In this document: positions 32,935 to 42,115 of the stretch, one piece after another
Position numbering within the stretch: position 1 is the stretch's first letter
Layout: each line of letters starts with the position of its first letter
NCBI GenBank assembly: GCA_016929095.1
Contig: JAFGJM010000033.1
Span: forward strand, 1 to 64,000
From: Anaerolineales bacterium
Lineage (GTDB): Bacteria; Chloroflexota; Anaerolineae; Anaerolineales; UBA4823
Reading direction: 5' to 3'
Length of the DNA stretch: 64,000 nt
Made by a program: the position numbers and the translations under genes
The notes under the pieces: model-generated
The model's database searches: none
Told to the model about the DNA's origin: nothing
What the model saw: the letters and a program-made list of their open reading frames with translations, nothing else

Positions 32935-34206
32935 ATGAATACAAAACCGCAATCCAAAGTAAAAAAAATCGTACTTGCCTATTCGGGTGGTCTGGATACA
33001 TCTGTGATCGTCCCCTGGCTCAAGGAAAATTATGGCTGTGAAGTGATTTGCTTTTGCGCCGATGTAGGGCAGGGCGATGAAGACCTGACCAAGCTGGAAA
33101 GCAAAGCCATTGCCAGCGGGGCGAGTCAATTGATTGTCCATGATATGGAAGAAGAACTGGCTTCCGATTACCTGTTCCCGATGTTGAAGTCCGGAGCAGT
33201 TTACGAACATAAATATCTATTGGGTACTTCCATTGCCCGTCCTTTGATCGCCAAGCACCTGGTTGAAGTTGCTCATGAAACCGGGGCAGACGCTGTGGCA
33301 CATGGCGCAACCGGAAAAGGAAACGATCAAGTTCGTTTTGAGTTGACGGTGATGGCACTCGATCCGCGCTTGAAGATCATTGCCCCCTGGAGAGAATGGG
33401 ATATTCGATCGCGGGAAGATGCCATTGAATACGCCAAATCCCATAATATCCCGGTGAACGTGACGGTAAAATCGATCTATAGCCGCGATTCGAACATGTG
33501 GCATCTATCCCACGAAGGTGGAATATTGGAGAATCCCTGGAATGAACCTGATGAATCGATGCACCAGATCAGTGTGTCACCGGAAAATGCCCCCGATCAA
33601 CCGACTTATGTTGAAATCGAGTTCGAGACTGGCACACCTGTGGCGGTGGATGGCAAGAAAATGTCACCGGCGAATATTGTTTATTATCTCAATAAAGTGG
33701 GCGGCGCCAACGGGATTGGACGGGCGGACCTGGTGGAAAATCGTCTGGTGGGGATGAAATCGCGCGGCGTCTACGAAACACCTGGCGGTACGATTTTATT
33801 GGCAGCCCATCGTGAACTCGAGTCGCTGGTATTGGACCGGGAAACGATGCACTTTAAGAGTATGATGGCGGTGAAATACGCCGAATTGGTATACAATGGG
33901 TTGTGGTTTACTCCGTTGGTAGAGGCGTTGAATGCCTTTGTGGACAGTACACAGGGACCGGTGACGGGTGTTGTGAAATTGAAACTCTATAAAGGAAATA
34001 TCATGGTCGCCGGGCGCAAGAGTCCCTTTAGTTTGTATCGAGAGGACTTTGCCACCTTTGGGCAGGAAGATGTTTACGACCAATCGGATGCAGAAGGCTT
34101 TATCCATCTGTTCGGGCTGTCGCTGAAGGTGAGAGCGCTGAATAATCTGCCGATCTCTGGATTGAACATGCCCAAACCGGATTACAGCCGGTTCAAGAGG
34201 GATTAA
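32935..34206 (+). CDS. argG: Argininosuccinate synthase
   Basis: It joins citrulline and aspartate, using ATP, in arginine synthesis. The 423-residue protein has the N-type PP-loop [11 protein letters not shown] near the start, then [44 protein letters not shown] and [13 protein letters not shown], all typical of ArgG. The ATG at 32935 with TAGGAGA upstream replaces a longer frame beginning inside the leader region. argH follows about 320 bp downstream. Expression is predicted to be controlled by the Arg-leader attenuator. Confidence 0.97.
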   Translation: MNTKPQSKVKKIVLAYSGGLDTSVIVPWLKENYGCEVICFCADVGQGDEDLTKLESKAIASGASQLIVHDMEEELASDYLFPMLKSGAVYEHKYLLGTSIARPLIAKHLVEVAHETGADAVAHGATGKGNDQVRFELTVMALDPRLKIIAPWREWDIRSREDAIEYAKSHNIPVNVTVKSIYSRDSNMWHLSHEGGILENPWNEPDESMHQISVSPENAPDQPTYVEIEFETGTPVAVDGKKMSPANIVYYLNKVGGANGIGRADLVENRLVGMKSRGVYETPGGTILLAAHRELESLVLDRETMHFKSMMAVKYAELVYNGLWFTPLVEALNAFVDSTQGPVTGVVKLKLYKGNIMVAGRKSPFSLYREDFATFGQEDVYDQSDAEGFIHLFGLSLKVRALNNLPISGLNMPKPDYSRFKRD

Positions 34207-34214
34207 AGGGTGAA

Positions 34215-34262
34215 GAAGACCCCCACCCCAACTCCTCTCCCGTAAGCAATGGAAGGGGAATG
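34215..34262 (+). repeat. Fragment of the CCCCACCCC/CTCC hairpin repeat family
   Basis: ACCCCCACCCCAACTCCTC with a downstream GGAAGGGGAATG resembles a degenerate unit of the repeats at 59 kb. Bases 34263-34358 hold no gene. Confidence 0.4.
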
Positions 34263-34358
34263 TGATCTTTATGGGAAATATTTTTTAAGGATTGCTGATA
34301 TTCGGGTTTGAGTTGATAATTATAGAAAATTTGTATAAAAAATAAACCCCACCCCTGA

Positions 34359-34497
34359 CCCTGGGGTTGTCAAAAAAGTCAAAAATGTCATGTTGCACGA
34401 AGTGTGTTTCACGAAGCGAAGCGAAACATCTAACTGATAATGTAAAGACTCTTCGCTTCGTTCAGAGTGACAGCGTTCTTTTGGGACAGCCCCAGGG
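34359..34497 (+). mobile_element. MITE-like element, copy 1 (139 bp)
   Basis: Bounded by terminal inverted repeats CCCTGGGGTTGTC (34359-34371) and GACAGCCCCAGGG (34485-34497), which differ at one position. The inner sequence (GTCATGTTGCACGAAGTGTG, then CACGAAGCGAAGC, then a CTTCGCTTCGTTCAG segment) matches the reverse complement of 43613-43747 along its length. No coding capacity. It sits between argG and argH. Confidence 0.75.
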
Positions 34498-34528
34498 ATT
34501 GGGGTAGGGGTAAATTGTGAGGAATCTT

Positions 34529-35902
34529 ATGACACTATGGGGTGGACGCTTCAAGGGAAAATTGGATCAAACAGCCTGGGTGATGAATGCTTCACTGCCT
34601 TTCGATCAGCGATTGGCATCGCAGGATGTGCTCGGCTCGATGGCCTGGGCAGGTGCTTTGATGAAGGCGGGAGTGTTGAGTATTGTGGAAACAGCCACGA
34701 TTACCACCGGTTTGGAGACTATCCTGGCGGAATTCGAAAGTGGTGATTTTGCCTTCTCTGAAAACGACGAAGATATCCACACAGCAGTGGAACGGCGGTT
34801 GGGCGAATTGATCGGCGCGGTTGCAGGTAAGCTGCACACCGGACGCAGCCGCAACGATCAGGTGGCTACCGATTTTCGACTGTGGTTGCTGGATGAAATC
34901 CCCGGGTTGGATTCAGCTCTCCAAAACCTGCAAAAAAGCCTGGTCGAGCAGGCAGAGGCTAACCAGGAAACGCTCATACCCGGTTATACCCATATGCAGC
35001 GCGCCCAGCCAATAACCCTGGCGCATTGGTTCCTGAGCCATTTCTGGGCATTGCAGCGTGACAGGGAGCGGCTGCTCGATCTGTGCAAACGCACATCCGT
35101 GATGCCTTTAGGCAGCGGTGCCTTGGCGGGTACGGCTTTCCCCATCGACCGAGAGGCGCTGGCTGAAAGCCTGGGTTTCGATATGATCAGCCCTAACAGC
35201 CTGGATGCGGTATCAGACCGGGATTTTGCGGCTGAGTTTTTGTTTTGTGCTGCCATGACGGGCGTTCATATCAGCAAATTGTGTGAGGCGGTGGTGCTGT
35301 TCAGCAGCGCAGAATTTGGCTTTTTCGAGCTTTCGGATGCATACTCCACCGGTTCCAGCCTGATGCCGCAGAAGAAAAACCCCGATCTGTTCGAGCTGGG
35401 GCGGGGTAAAGCCGGGGTGTTGGTGGGGTTGCTGAGCGGCTTATTGACCACCCTTAAAGGATTGCCTTCAACGTATGACAAGGATTTACAGGAGGATAAG
35501 GTACCGGTCTTCCAGGCGCTGGATACACTGCTTGCGGTGCTTCCGGCTTTGGCAGGGGCGATTGCCACGATAACCGCCAGGCACGAGAAGATGAGGACAG
35601 CTATCGACGCTTCTATGCTGGCGACCGACCTGGCAGATATGCTGGTGGGGAAGGGGATGCCGTTCCGTGAGGCGCATGGCGTGGTGGGCAGACTGGTGCG
35701 GGAGGCGGCGGAGAAGGATGTCAGCCTGGAGCAGCAGGTGGTGGAAGAGAGACAGGCTTTGGGATTATCGGAAGGGGATGTGATCCAGTGTTTCGATCCG
35801 TTGGAATCTGTAAAAAGGAGGAATGTGATTGGCGGCGCGGCGCCAGAGGCTGTGAAAGTGCAGTTGGCGAAGGCAAAAGAATTGACAGGATGGACAGGAT
35901 AG
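34529..35902 (+). CDS. argH: Argininosuccinate lyase
   Basis: It cleaves argininosuccinate to arginine and fumarate, the last step of arginine synthesis. The 457-residue protein opens MTLWGGRFKGKLDQ, has TGRSRNDQVATDFRLW, TPGYTHMQRAQPI-type region, and the fumarase/aspartase signature GSSLMPQKKNPD. The ATG at 34529 follows GAGGAATCTT, so it is preferred over the GTG at 34517. The repeat element upstream separates it from argG, so it may need read-through or its own promoter; none is obvious. Confidence 0.97.
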   Translation: MTLWGGRFKGKLDQTAWVMNASLPFDQRLASQDVLGSMAWAGALMKAGVLSIVETATITTGLETILAEFESGDFAFSENDEDIHTAVERRLGELIGAVAGKLHTGRSRNDQVATDFRLWLLDEIPGLDSALQNLQKSLVEQAEANQETLIPGYTHMQRAQPITLAHWFLSHFWALQRDRERLLDLCKRTSVMPLGSGALAGTAFPIDREALAESLGFDMISPNSLDAVSDRDFAAEFLFCAAMTGVHISKLCEAVVLFSSAEFGFFELSDAYSTGSSLMPQKKNPDLFELGRGKAGVLVGLLSGLLTTLKGLPSTYDKDLQEDKVPVFQALDTLLAVLPALAGAIATITARHEKMRTAIDASMLATDLADMLVGKGMPFREAHGVVGRLVREAAEKDVSLEQQVVEERQALGLSEGDVIQCFDPLESVKRRNVIGGAAPEAVKVQLAKAKELTGWTG

Positions 35903-35942
35903 GCAGGATGACGGGATGATCTAAAAAAGGTTAATAATTATC

Positions 35943-36168
35943 CTATAAGTCTTCGTCTTTAATTCCTTTCCCAGATTGAAAACTTTGTCGAGCATCGGAG
36001 ATGTGCTAAAAATCGTGAGTCGTATTCCAACCGGTAATTAATCCAATCATCTTCGGGTTGAAAACCGATAAGAATACCAGCCGGTTTTCCATGACGGGTG
36101 ATGATTATTTTTCTGTTCCAGCTTAACTTTTCCTCACCAATATTCCCTTTTTCACATTCCCTGGTTGC
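35943..36168 (-). pseudogene. Frameshifted Phd/YefM-type antitoxin remnant
   Basis: Read on the minus strand, the frame encodes KIIITRHGKPAGILIGF and then EDDWINYRLEYDSRFLA, the core of Phd/YefM antitoxins. Right after this the frame must shift by one to continue as ISDARQSFQSGKGIKDEDL and a stop at 35943-35945, the normal family ending. The original frame ends early after WERN. The usual N-terminal MKT/SEARA DNA-binding part is missing and is replaced by a TATTAGG-type repeat at 36169-36194. No toxin gene is adjacent. The stretch 35903-35942 begins with a degenerate GACAGGAT microsatellite. Confidence 0.8.
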
Positions 36169-36227
36169 CTGATAACTAATACCTAATACCGATAAGGGAA
36201 CTATTCACCACCCACCCCTCACTTTCT

Positions 36228-37718
36228 TCACCCCCTACTATACAAAAAATTCAGCTCCTTGATTTTTTGCGCTAACTCGGGGGTCAGCGCCTCCTCTTCC
36301 AGCCGCCATGCCCAATTACCCATCGCATTGCCGGGGTAGTTCATGCGGGCTTCGTTGTCCAGGTTGAGAAAATCCTGTATGGGGGCGATGGCGAAGGTTG
36401 CCACCGATGACCACACCCCGCGTATCAAGTCCCAGGCGACCTGGCTGCCATCCCGATCCATATATTTTCGATAAAAGGCTCTTTCTTTTTCTTCCACCCG
36501 CTTGTACCAGCCGCGGGCGGTGTCATTATCGTGGGTGCCGGTGTACGCCACACACCGCTCAACGTGGTTGTGCGGCAGGAAAGGATTTTCCGGTTCGCCG
36601 GTGAAGGCAAACTGCAATACGATCATACCGGGCAACGAAAATTGGCGGCGTAAATTCACCACATCGGGCGTTATCACCCCCAGGTCTTCAGCGATGAAGG
36701 GCAGTTCACCCAATCGGTTTTGCACGGTTCGAAAGAAGTGTTTTCCAGGGCCGTCAACCCAGCGACCTTTTTCTGCGGTTGGCGCGCTGCCGGGCACTTC
36801 CCAATATCCGGCAAAACCGCGGAAATGGTCCAGGCGGATAAAATCGACCAGTTTGAGGGCAGCGGAAATGCGTTGGATCCACCAGGAATAACCGTTGCGG
36901 GCGTGTTTTTCCCAGTTGTATAGAGGGTTGCCCCACAATTGCCCGGTTTTCGAGAAATAATCCGGCGGCACACCCGCCACTACTGTAGGATATCCTTTAT
37001 CATCCAAATAATAGAGGTTTCGGTGTGCCCAAACGTCGCTGCTGTCGTGAGCGACAAAAATGGGAATATCGCCGATAATACGGATATTGTGATTTACAGC
37101 ATATTGACGTACGTTGTGCCATTGGCGAAAGAAAATAAATTGGTAAAACGCCTGCTGTTGAATGGCTCGACTAAATTTTTGGCGGGCGTTTGCCAGAGCT
37201 TTAGGACGTCGGTCACGCAACGAGGCTTCCCAATGCGGCCAGGGCTGCCCCTGGTGAGCTTCTTTTAACGCCATGAACAGTGCATAATCATCCAACCAGG
37301 CAGATTGTTCTTGTTTATATTGTGTGAATGCCGTTTCCAGAGTGGAATTATTGGAACGCTCGAAGTAGAAAAAGGCTTTTTCTAAAAGCGCCAACTTCCA
37401 GGAAATCAACAGGCCAAAATCCACCCGGTTTGATGAAAAGGGGGGGATGTCTTTTAGATCATCCGGGGTTAATAATCCTTCCTCGAGTAAAACCTGCGGG
37501 CTGATGAGATATGGGTTTCCGGCAAAGGTTGAGAAAGATTGGTAGGGTGAATCGCCATAACCGGTAGGCCCAAGAGGAAGAACCTGCCACAAGCGGCAAC
37601 CGGCGGCAGCCAGGAAGTCGATCCAGGTTAAAGCCCCGGGACCCAAATCGCCAATGCCATAGGGAGAAAACAAACTGGTGGGGTGGAGGAGAATGCCGCC
37701 TTGACGTTCAAACTTCAT
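36228..37718 (-). CDS. malQ: 4-alpha-glucanotransferase (amylomaltase, GH77)
   Basis: It transfers maltooligosaccharide units between alpha-1,4-glucans, linking maltodextrin and glycogen turnover. About 496 residues, starting [16 protein letters not shown]. Hallmarks: GPTGYGDSPYQSFSTFAGNP, RIIGDIPIFVAHDSSDVW, the nucleophile Asp in RLDHFRGFAGYWEVP, the acid Glu in FIAEDLGVITP, and THDNDT. The ATG at 37718 lies inside the last codons of glgC (11-bp overlap), which shows why a longer frame starting at 37823 is wrong, and means coupled translation. Confidence 0.96.
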   Translation of the reverse strand: MKFERQGGILLHPTSLFSPYGIGDLGPGALTWIDFLAAAGCRLWQVLPLGPTGYGDSPYQSFSTFAGNPYLISPQVLLEEGLLTPDDLKDIPPFSSNRVDFGLLISWKLALLEKAFFYFERSNNSTLETAFTQYKQEQSAWLDDYALFMALKEAHQGQPWPHWEASLRDRRPKALANARQKFSRAIQQQAFYQFIFFRQWHNVRQYAVNHNIRIIGDIPIFVAHDSSDVWAHRNLYYLDDKGYPTVVAGVPPDYFSKTGQLWGNPLYNWEKHARNGYSWWIQRISAALKLVDFIRLDHFRGFAGYWEVPGSAPTAEKGRWVDGPGKHFFRTVQNRLGELPFIAEDLGVITPDVVNLRRQFSLPGMIVLQFAFTGEPENPFLPHNHVERCVAYTGTHDNDTARGWYKRVEEKERAFYRKYMDRDGSQVAWDLIRGVWSSVATFAIAPIQDFLNLDNEARMNYPGNAMGNWAWRLEEEALTPELAQKIKELNFLYSRG

Positions 37719-38970
37719 GGGGTTGCCGCCTGGTTTTAATATAATCGTCTGACCGGATGGTCTTTGAAGGGAAATCGGAGGCGATGACATCCGTATCGAT
37801 GATAGCTCCGGGCATGATTTCACTCAGTGGGGGGATTTGGCTGTTTTTTCCGACAGTTGTGATCACCGGTTCACCGCTGGTAAGGATACCACCTACACGG
37901 GAATTGTTGCCAATGCGCACTTTTTTATCGATCACCGCACGTTCGATGATCGCGCCGGTTTCAATATAACAATCGGTTAAGATTACCGATTCGTGAATAA
38001 CCGCGCCAGCTTCCACTTTAACACCCGGAGAGAGAATGCTGCGTTCTACTCGGGCGTAGGGCGCGATTTCGCATCCGTCGGTGATCATACTGTCCATAAC
38101 GCCGGCGCCGTTCGCAATACGTGCCGGTGGGCGTTCCTCGGTGCGGGTGTGAACGATCCAGGAGCGATCGTTGAGTTTTATCGATGGTTTCTCGGCTAAC
38201 AAATCCATATGGGCTTTCCAATACGATTCAACAGTCCCCACATCCATCCAATAGCCGGAATATGGATAGGCGTGAACTTTAGCACCCTCATTTATCATTC
38301 GGGGCAATATATCCTTGCCGAAATCATGTGAAGAAGCAGATAACAAATGATCTTCCCATAATATTTCATCCAGGAAAGACATAGTAAAAAGGTAAACACC
38401 CATATTGACTAAATTCGAAGTGGGATGATCCGGTTTCTCCATAAAGCGTGTGACACGGTAATCTTCGCCCACCTCCACGGTACCAAAGCGAGAAGCTTCA
38501 GATAGGGGTACAGTAATGGTCGCCATGGTCAAATCGGCTTCATGATCGCGGTGAAAAGTGACCAGGACATCGTAGTTCATTTCATAAATATGGTCGCCAG
38601 AGAGAATCAAGACCAGGTCTGGCGTACTACCTTTAATGAAACGAAAGTTCTGTTGCACTGCATCCGCTGTTCCCATATACCAATCTGAGGCGCCTCGACC
38701 TTTGTAGGGGGTATAGATGCGCACACCGCCGGTGAAATCCCGCGCCAAATCCCAGGGACCACCGGAACCGATATGGTCGATCAAGGAATGCGGGCGGTAT
38801 TGTGCCAGGATCATGACATCAAAAATGCCCGAGTTAACACAGTTCGAGAGCGTGAAATCGATAATTCGATATTTACCGCCAAAAGGTACAGCTGGTTTGG
38901 CGCGTTTGCTGGTGAGAATACCAAGCCGGGATCCGGCGCCTCCAGCCAGGATAACTGCACGAGTTTTCAT
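37708..38970 (-). CDS. glgC: Glucose-1-phosphate adenylyltransferase
   Basis: It makes ADP-glucose, the glycogen synthase substrate. The N-terminal nucleotidyltransferase shows [58 protein letters not shown] and FMEKP. The C-terminal half is a left-handed beta-helix ([20 protein letters not shown], then [20 protein letters not shown]). The start ATG at 38970 has GTGAGG five bases upstream; a GTG at 38979 is part of that site. It is followed with overlap by malQ and preceded by an SRPBCC/PDZ/DinB gene. Confidence 0.96.
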   Translation of the reverse strand: MKTRAVILAGGAGSRLGILTSKRAKPAVPFGGKYRIIDFTLSNCVNSGIFDVMILAQYRPHSLIDHIGSGGPWDLARDFTGGVRIYTPYKGRGASDWYMGTADAVQQNFRFIKGSTPDLVLILSGDHIYEMNYDVLVTFHRDHEADLTMATITVPLSEASRFGTVEVGEDYRVTRFMEKPDHPTSNLVNMGVYLFTMSFLDEILWEDHLLSASSHDFGKDILPRMINEGAKVHAYPYSGYWMDVGTVESYWKAHMDLLAEKPSIKLNDRSWIVHTRTEERPPARIANGAGVMDSMITDGCEIAPYARVERSILSPGVKVEAGAVIHESVILTDCYIETGAIIERAVIDKKVRIGNNSRVGGILTSGEPVITTVGKNSQIPPLSEIMPGAIIDTDVIASDFPSKTIRSDDYIKTRRQPHEV

Positions 38971-38988
38971 ATACCTCACTCATGTTCA

Positions 38989-40191
38989 TTAAGCATCAAT
39001 GATTTTTTGAATCTGCTTGAAATGATCTTGATAATGATAAGTGGTTGTGGACAGGAATTCTCCAAGCTGATTGTAAGTGCGTTTATGGGCGACGAAACTT
39101 TCTGGTAAATTGGAAAGCAGTGCCACGGTTTCAGCAATATTCCGCTTCAAATCTTTGATGAGCGAGCTGAGTGTGGGACAAACTTCCAGGATTGCGTTCA
39201 AGCGTTCGGTTTTATTGACATGAAAATTAAAACCGCTATCCTGATCTTCAATCATCGCCGCGATCCAGAAATGAGTATCTTTTTCTGAGGCAATCAGATG
39301 AGCTAGCACCTGTTTAATATTCCATTCTTCCGGGGCAGGATATTTTGAAGCTTTTTCATCTGATATTCCCTTAAGCGTTTGCTCCAATTGAGAAACCAGA
39401 GGTTTATACATCGCATCGACTTGGGCTGCTAAATCTTTTGCTTGGGGTGGAATATCAAAATGCAGGCGCTCGGAAAAGGTCAATTCTGTATTTTGCTTTT
39501 CTCCCTGACGGTAATAAACAACTTTCACCTTGTCGCCCACTTTATGTTCACCAATGATATCTGCGATATTTTGTGGTTTAGACAATTTTCGACCACCCAT
39601 TTTTACCAAAATGTCACCGGATTGCAGCCCGGCATTTTTTGCCCCCATACCTTCGAGAACATCAATCAAGTATAAACCTTTGGTTTTTGGAAAATTATGT
39701 TGTTTGGCGGTTTCTTCATTCAGTTCCTGGACACCCAAGATTCCCATCATGGGACGGCGTAACAGGCGTTGGTCTTGCCCGATTTCAAGAGCGGTTTTTA
39801 AGTTTTCCAGGGCAACTTGCCAGCCCTGGTCAATTTGCCTGCGGGTTGATTTCCATTTGTTTCCATTGCCAATCCCACCATGAATCAATATTACCTGAAC
39901 CCCCTCGGGTTTTGGCTTTATCGTCACATGGACATAGGTTTTATCAGGATCGTCTTTCCCCAACCAGGTAAACCCAACTGTTTTTTCGGGAGTTAATTCG
40001 GTATATTCGCCGCATGCAGAATATCCATTCTGCCACCAAAAATAGTAGCTTCTGGTAGGTTGTGCTTTAACCTCAGCCTGGTCACATAGCCACTCATTTA
40101 AAGCTGTGGGACTGGTGAAGGCGCGATAAGCTTCTGATGGAGTGGAATTTATGATTTGCTTGTATTTCAGGAAATCAGCTTTTCCCGGCAT
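38989..40191 (-). CDS. Fusion of SRPBCC (AHSA1-like), PDZ and DinB-like domains
   Basis: A 400-residue cytosolic protein with three parts. Residues 1-140 are an AHSA1/SRPBCC domain ([20 protein letters not shown], then [20 protein letters not shown]). Residues about 150-235 are a PDZ domain ([20 protein letters not shown], then [20 protein letters not shown]). Residues about 250-400 are a DinB-like four-helix bundle ([20 protein letters not shown] with the family His, and a late [11 protein letters not shown] with a second His pair). DinB metal ligands appear present. SRPBCC domains bind small hydrophobic ligands. The combined role is unknown. It lies upstream of glgC on the same strand. Confidence 0.82.
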   Translation of the reverse strand: MPGKADFLKYKQIINSTPSEAYRAFTSPTALNEWLCDQAEVKAQPTRSYYFWWQNGYSACGEYTELTPEKTVGFTWLGKDDPDKTYVHVTIKPKPEGVQVILIHGGIGNGNKWKSTRRQIDQGWQVALENLKTALEIGQDQRLLRRPMMGILGVQELNEETAKQHNFPKTKGLYLIDVLEGMGAKNAGLQSGDILVKMGGRKLSKPQNIADIIGEHKVGDKVKVVYYRQGEKQNTELTFSERLHFDIPPQAKDLAAQVDAMYKPLVSQLEQTLKGISDEKASKYPAPEEWNIKQVLAHLIASEKDTHFWIAAMIEDQDSGFNFHVNKTERLNAILEVCPTLSSLIKDLKRNIAETVALLSNLPESFVAHKRTYNQLGEFLSTTTYHYQDHFKQIQKIIDA

Positions 40192-40322
40192 TCGTTACCT
40201 CCTTATTGGTGTGCTTTATCTATTCACAGCGATATTTCTTATGTTTATATGTGTGTTATTGACGATATTCACTAATCAATATACATTATTTTTTAATGTC
40301 ACGCAAATAATCTCATCATATA

Positions 40323-41807
40323 TTAAGGTGTGATGATAGTTACACGTTTTCTGTCGTATAAGGAAAAGTATAGCTGGGCGTATTGTTTTGCCGATCTTTC
40401 CCAGGAAAAATCCTGCGCCATGCCATTGCGCTGAATTACCCGCCATGTTTCCCTATCATTAAAAACCAATAAAGCTCGGCGAACAGCATTTGCCAGGTCG
40501 GAGGAATTGGCTTGTTTGAAAAGGAAGCCGGTATCGCACTTTCCCGGATCGCTATCCGCGATGGTGTCTTTTAAGCCGCCTGTGGCGCGGGCAATAGGAA
40601 CACAACCATAACGCATGGCAAACATTTGAGTCAACCCACACGGCTCGTAACGAGAGGGGATGAGCAGCATATCAGCACCGGCATAGATGCGCCGGCTAAG
40701 CTGATCGTCAAAACGAATTGCCATACGCACCCGGTTTGGGTAAATATCCTCTAATTCATGGATGGTTTTTTCGATTTTTGGAAGTCCGGTGCCCAGGATA
40801 ATGATTCTCCATGGTACATCTGAAAGTAATTGCAGCGTCTCGGGCAATAGATCAACGCCTTTTTGATGATCCAGGCGGGTTACCATGGCAAATAACGGGA
40901 TGGTCGGATCAGGGGTAAAACCGAATTCCTTGAGTAAAGAAAGTTTATTATCCTGGCGAATTTCCAAAGTATCTTTTGTGAAATTGGCTTCGAGAGCCGG
41001 ATCTCTGGCGGGGTTCCATCGATCGATATTAATGCCGTTGAGAATGCCTGAAATGGCATCCTGGCGTGTTTTCAAGAAGTCCTCAAGTCCGGATCCAAAT
41101 TCGGGCGTAAGGATCTCCTGCGCGTAAGTAGGCGAGACAGCTACGATGCTATCGGCACTCCACAGTCCTAAAGGTAAAGGCATATGCCTTGCCCAGGTGG
41201 GCATTTCCGGAGTCTCCAAAGGCGGGATGTCGTATTTTTCCAGCACTTTCTCTGTCCCTTCACCTAAAAAGGGCAGGTTATGTAAACTGAGGATGGATGA
41301 AGCGTTTTTATAAAATGGGTCGTTTTGGATTTTTAAGGCATATAGTGCGATGGCGGTGTGCCAATCATTGGCGTGAATGATATTTGGCTGCCAGTTGAGA
41401 ACCTTTGCCATTTCCAAGGCTGCTAATGAAAAGAAGGTGAATTTATTTCCATCTTCCAGCTTATCGCCAGAATAGACAGGGGCATCCCGGGGGATAGGTG
41501 CGCCGCAAATCAAGTACACAGGAACGCCATTCACCTTAGTAGAAAGGACTTCTGCCTGTATTGGACCACTTGAATAGGGAATATCAAATACTGCTTCATT
41601 GTGTAAGGGATAGGCCTGGCGCTGAATAGCGCCATGAAAAGGGATGATTAAACGTGCGTCGATATCTGAGAATTTGGGACGCTCATCTAATGTCAAGGCG
41701 CGCAAAGCCTGGGGTAATGATCCTGCAATATCTCCCAGGCCGCCAATTTTTACAAAAGGTTCGGCTTCGGCAGCCAGAAAAAGCACTTTGAGTCTGGTTT
41801 TTGGCAT
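40323..41807 (-). CDS. glgA: Glycogen (starch) synthase, GT5
   Basis: It elongates alpha-1,4-glucan from ADP-glucose. The 494-residue protein has the N-terminal FLAAEAEPFVKIGGLGDI (KxGGLxD donor-binding motif), HANDWHTAI, the ADP-binding ATGGLKDTI region, and the C-terminal GT-B segment MLLIPSRYEPCGLTQMFAMR. It follows the same direction as the SRPBCC fusion, glgC and malQ, separated by 131 bp. Presence of glgC, glgA, malQ, GH57 and a GH13 protein together supports glycogen storage. Confidence 0.95.
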   Translation of the reverse strand: MPKTRLKVLFLAAEAEPFVKIGGLGDIAGSLPQALRALTLDERPKFSDIDARLIIPFHGAIQRQAYPLHNEAVFDIPYSSGPIQAEVLSTKVNGVPVYLICGAPIPRDAPVYSGDKLEDGNKFTFFSLAALEMAKVLNWQPNIIHANDWHTAIALYALKIQNDPFYKNASSILSLHNLPFLGEGTEKVLEKYDIPPLETPEMPTWARHMPLPLGLWSADSIVAVSPTYAQEILTPEFGSGLEDFLKTRQDAISGILNGINIDRWNPARDPALEANFTKDTLEIRQDNKLSLLKEFGFTPDPTIPLFAMVTRLDHQKGVDLLPETLQLLSDVPWRIIILGTGLPKIEKTIHELEDIYPNRVRMAIRFDDQLSRRIYAGADMLLIPSRYEPCGLTQMFAMRYGCVPIARATGGLKDTIADSDPGKCDTGFLFKQANSSDLANAVRRALLVFNDRETWRVIQRNGMAQDFSWERSAKQYAQLYFSLYDRKRVTIITP

Positions 41808-42115
41808 ATTGTTGAACCTGAATGCGGAAAATTTTTATTATTGTACACGATAATGCCCATGCATGCGGTTGAAACTCGATTGTCTTAAAATTGTGCGGGT
41901 TGCATTGTCTTCACTACAGAATGTCATTGTGCATTTTCACAACAGTGATCCGTAAAAGGTGCGTCATTAAAATTATCTATATAAAGGTCTAATGGCAAAT
42001 TCGATGACTCATCGTCAAGTCCCTGGTAGCTATTAATTTATCAGTTTTTATGAAAGTAGTTTCATCGCGATTTAAAAGGAAAAATAAGGTAAAATCGTTT
42101 GAAATTGGGATTAAC
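41808..42115. other. Divergent intergenic region glgA / GH57
   Basis: About 308 bp without a convincing gene. It must hold both divergent promoters. Minus-strand TACAAT just upstream of glgA is a possible -10. No strong hairpin or riboswitch was recognised. Confidence 0.4.

Noticed and set aside
35880..35930. GACAGGAT-type microsatellite at the argH end as a functional element
   Set aside because: A short degenerate repeat that overlaps the argH stop; too little structure to claim a function.
37719..37823. N-terminal extension of malQ (35 residues)
   Set aside because: It is the glgC end read in another frame. The conserved GH77 start is at 37718.
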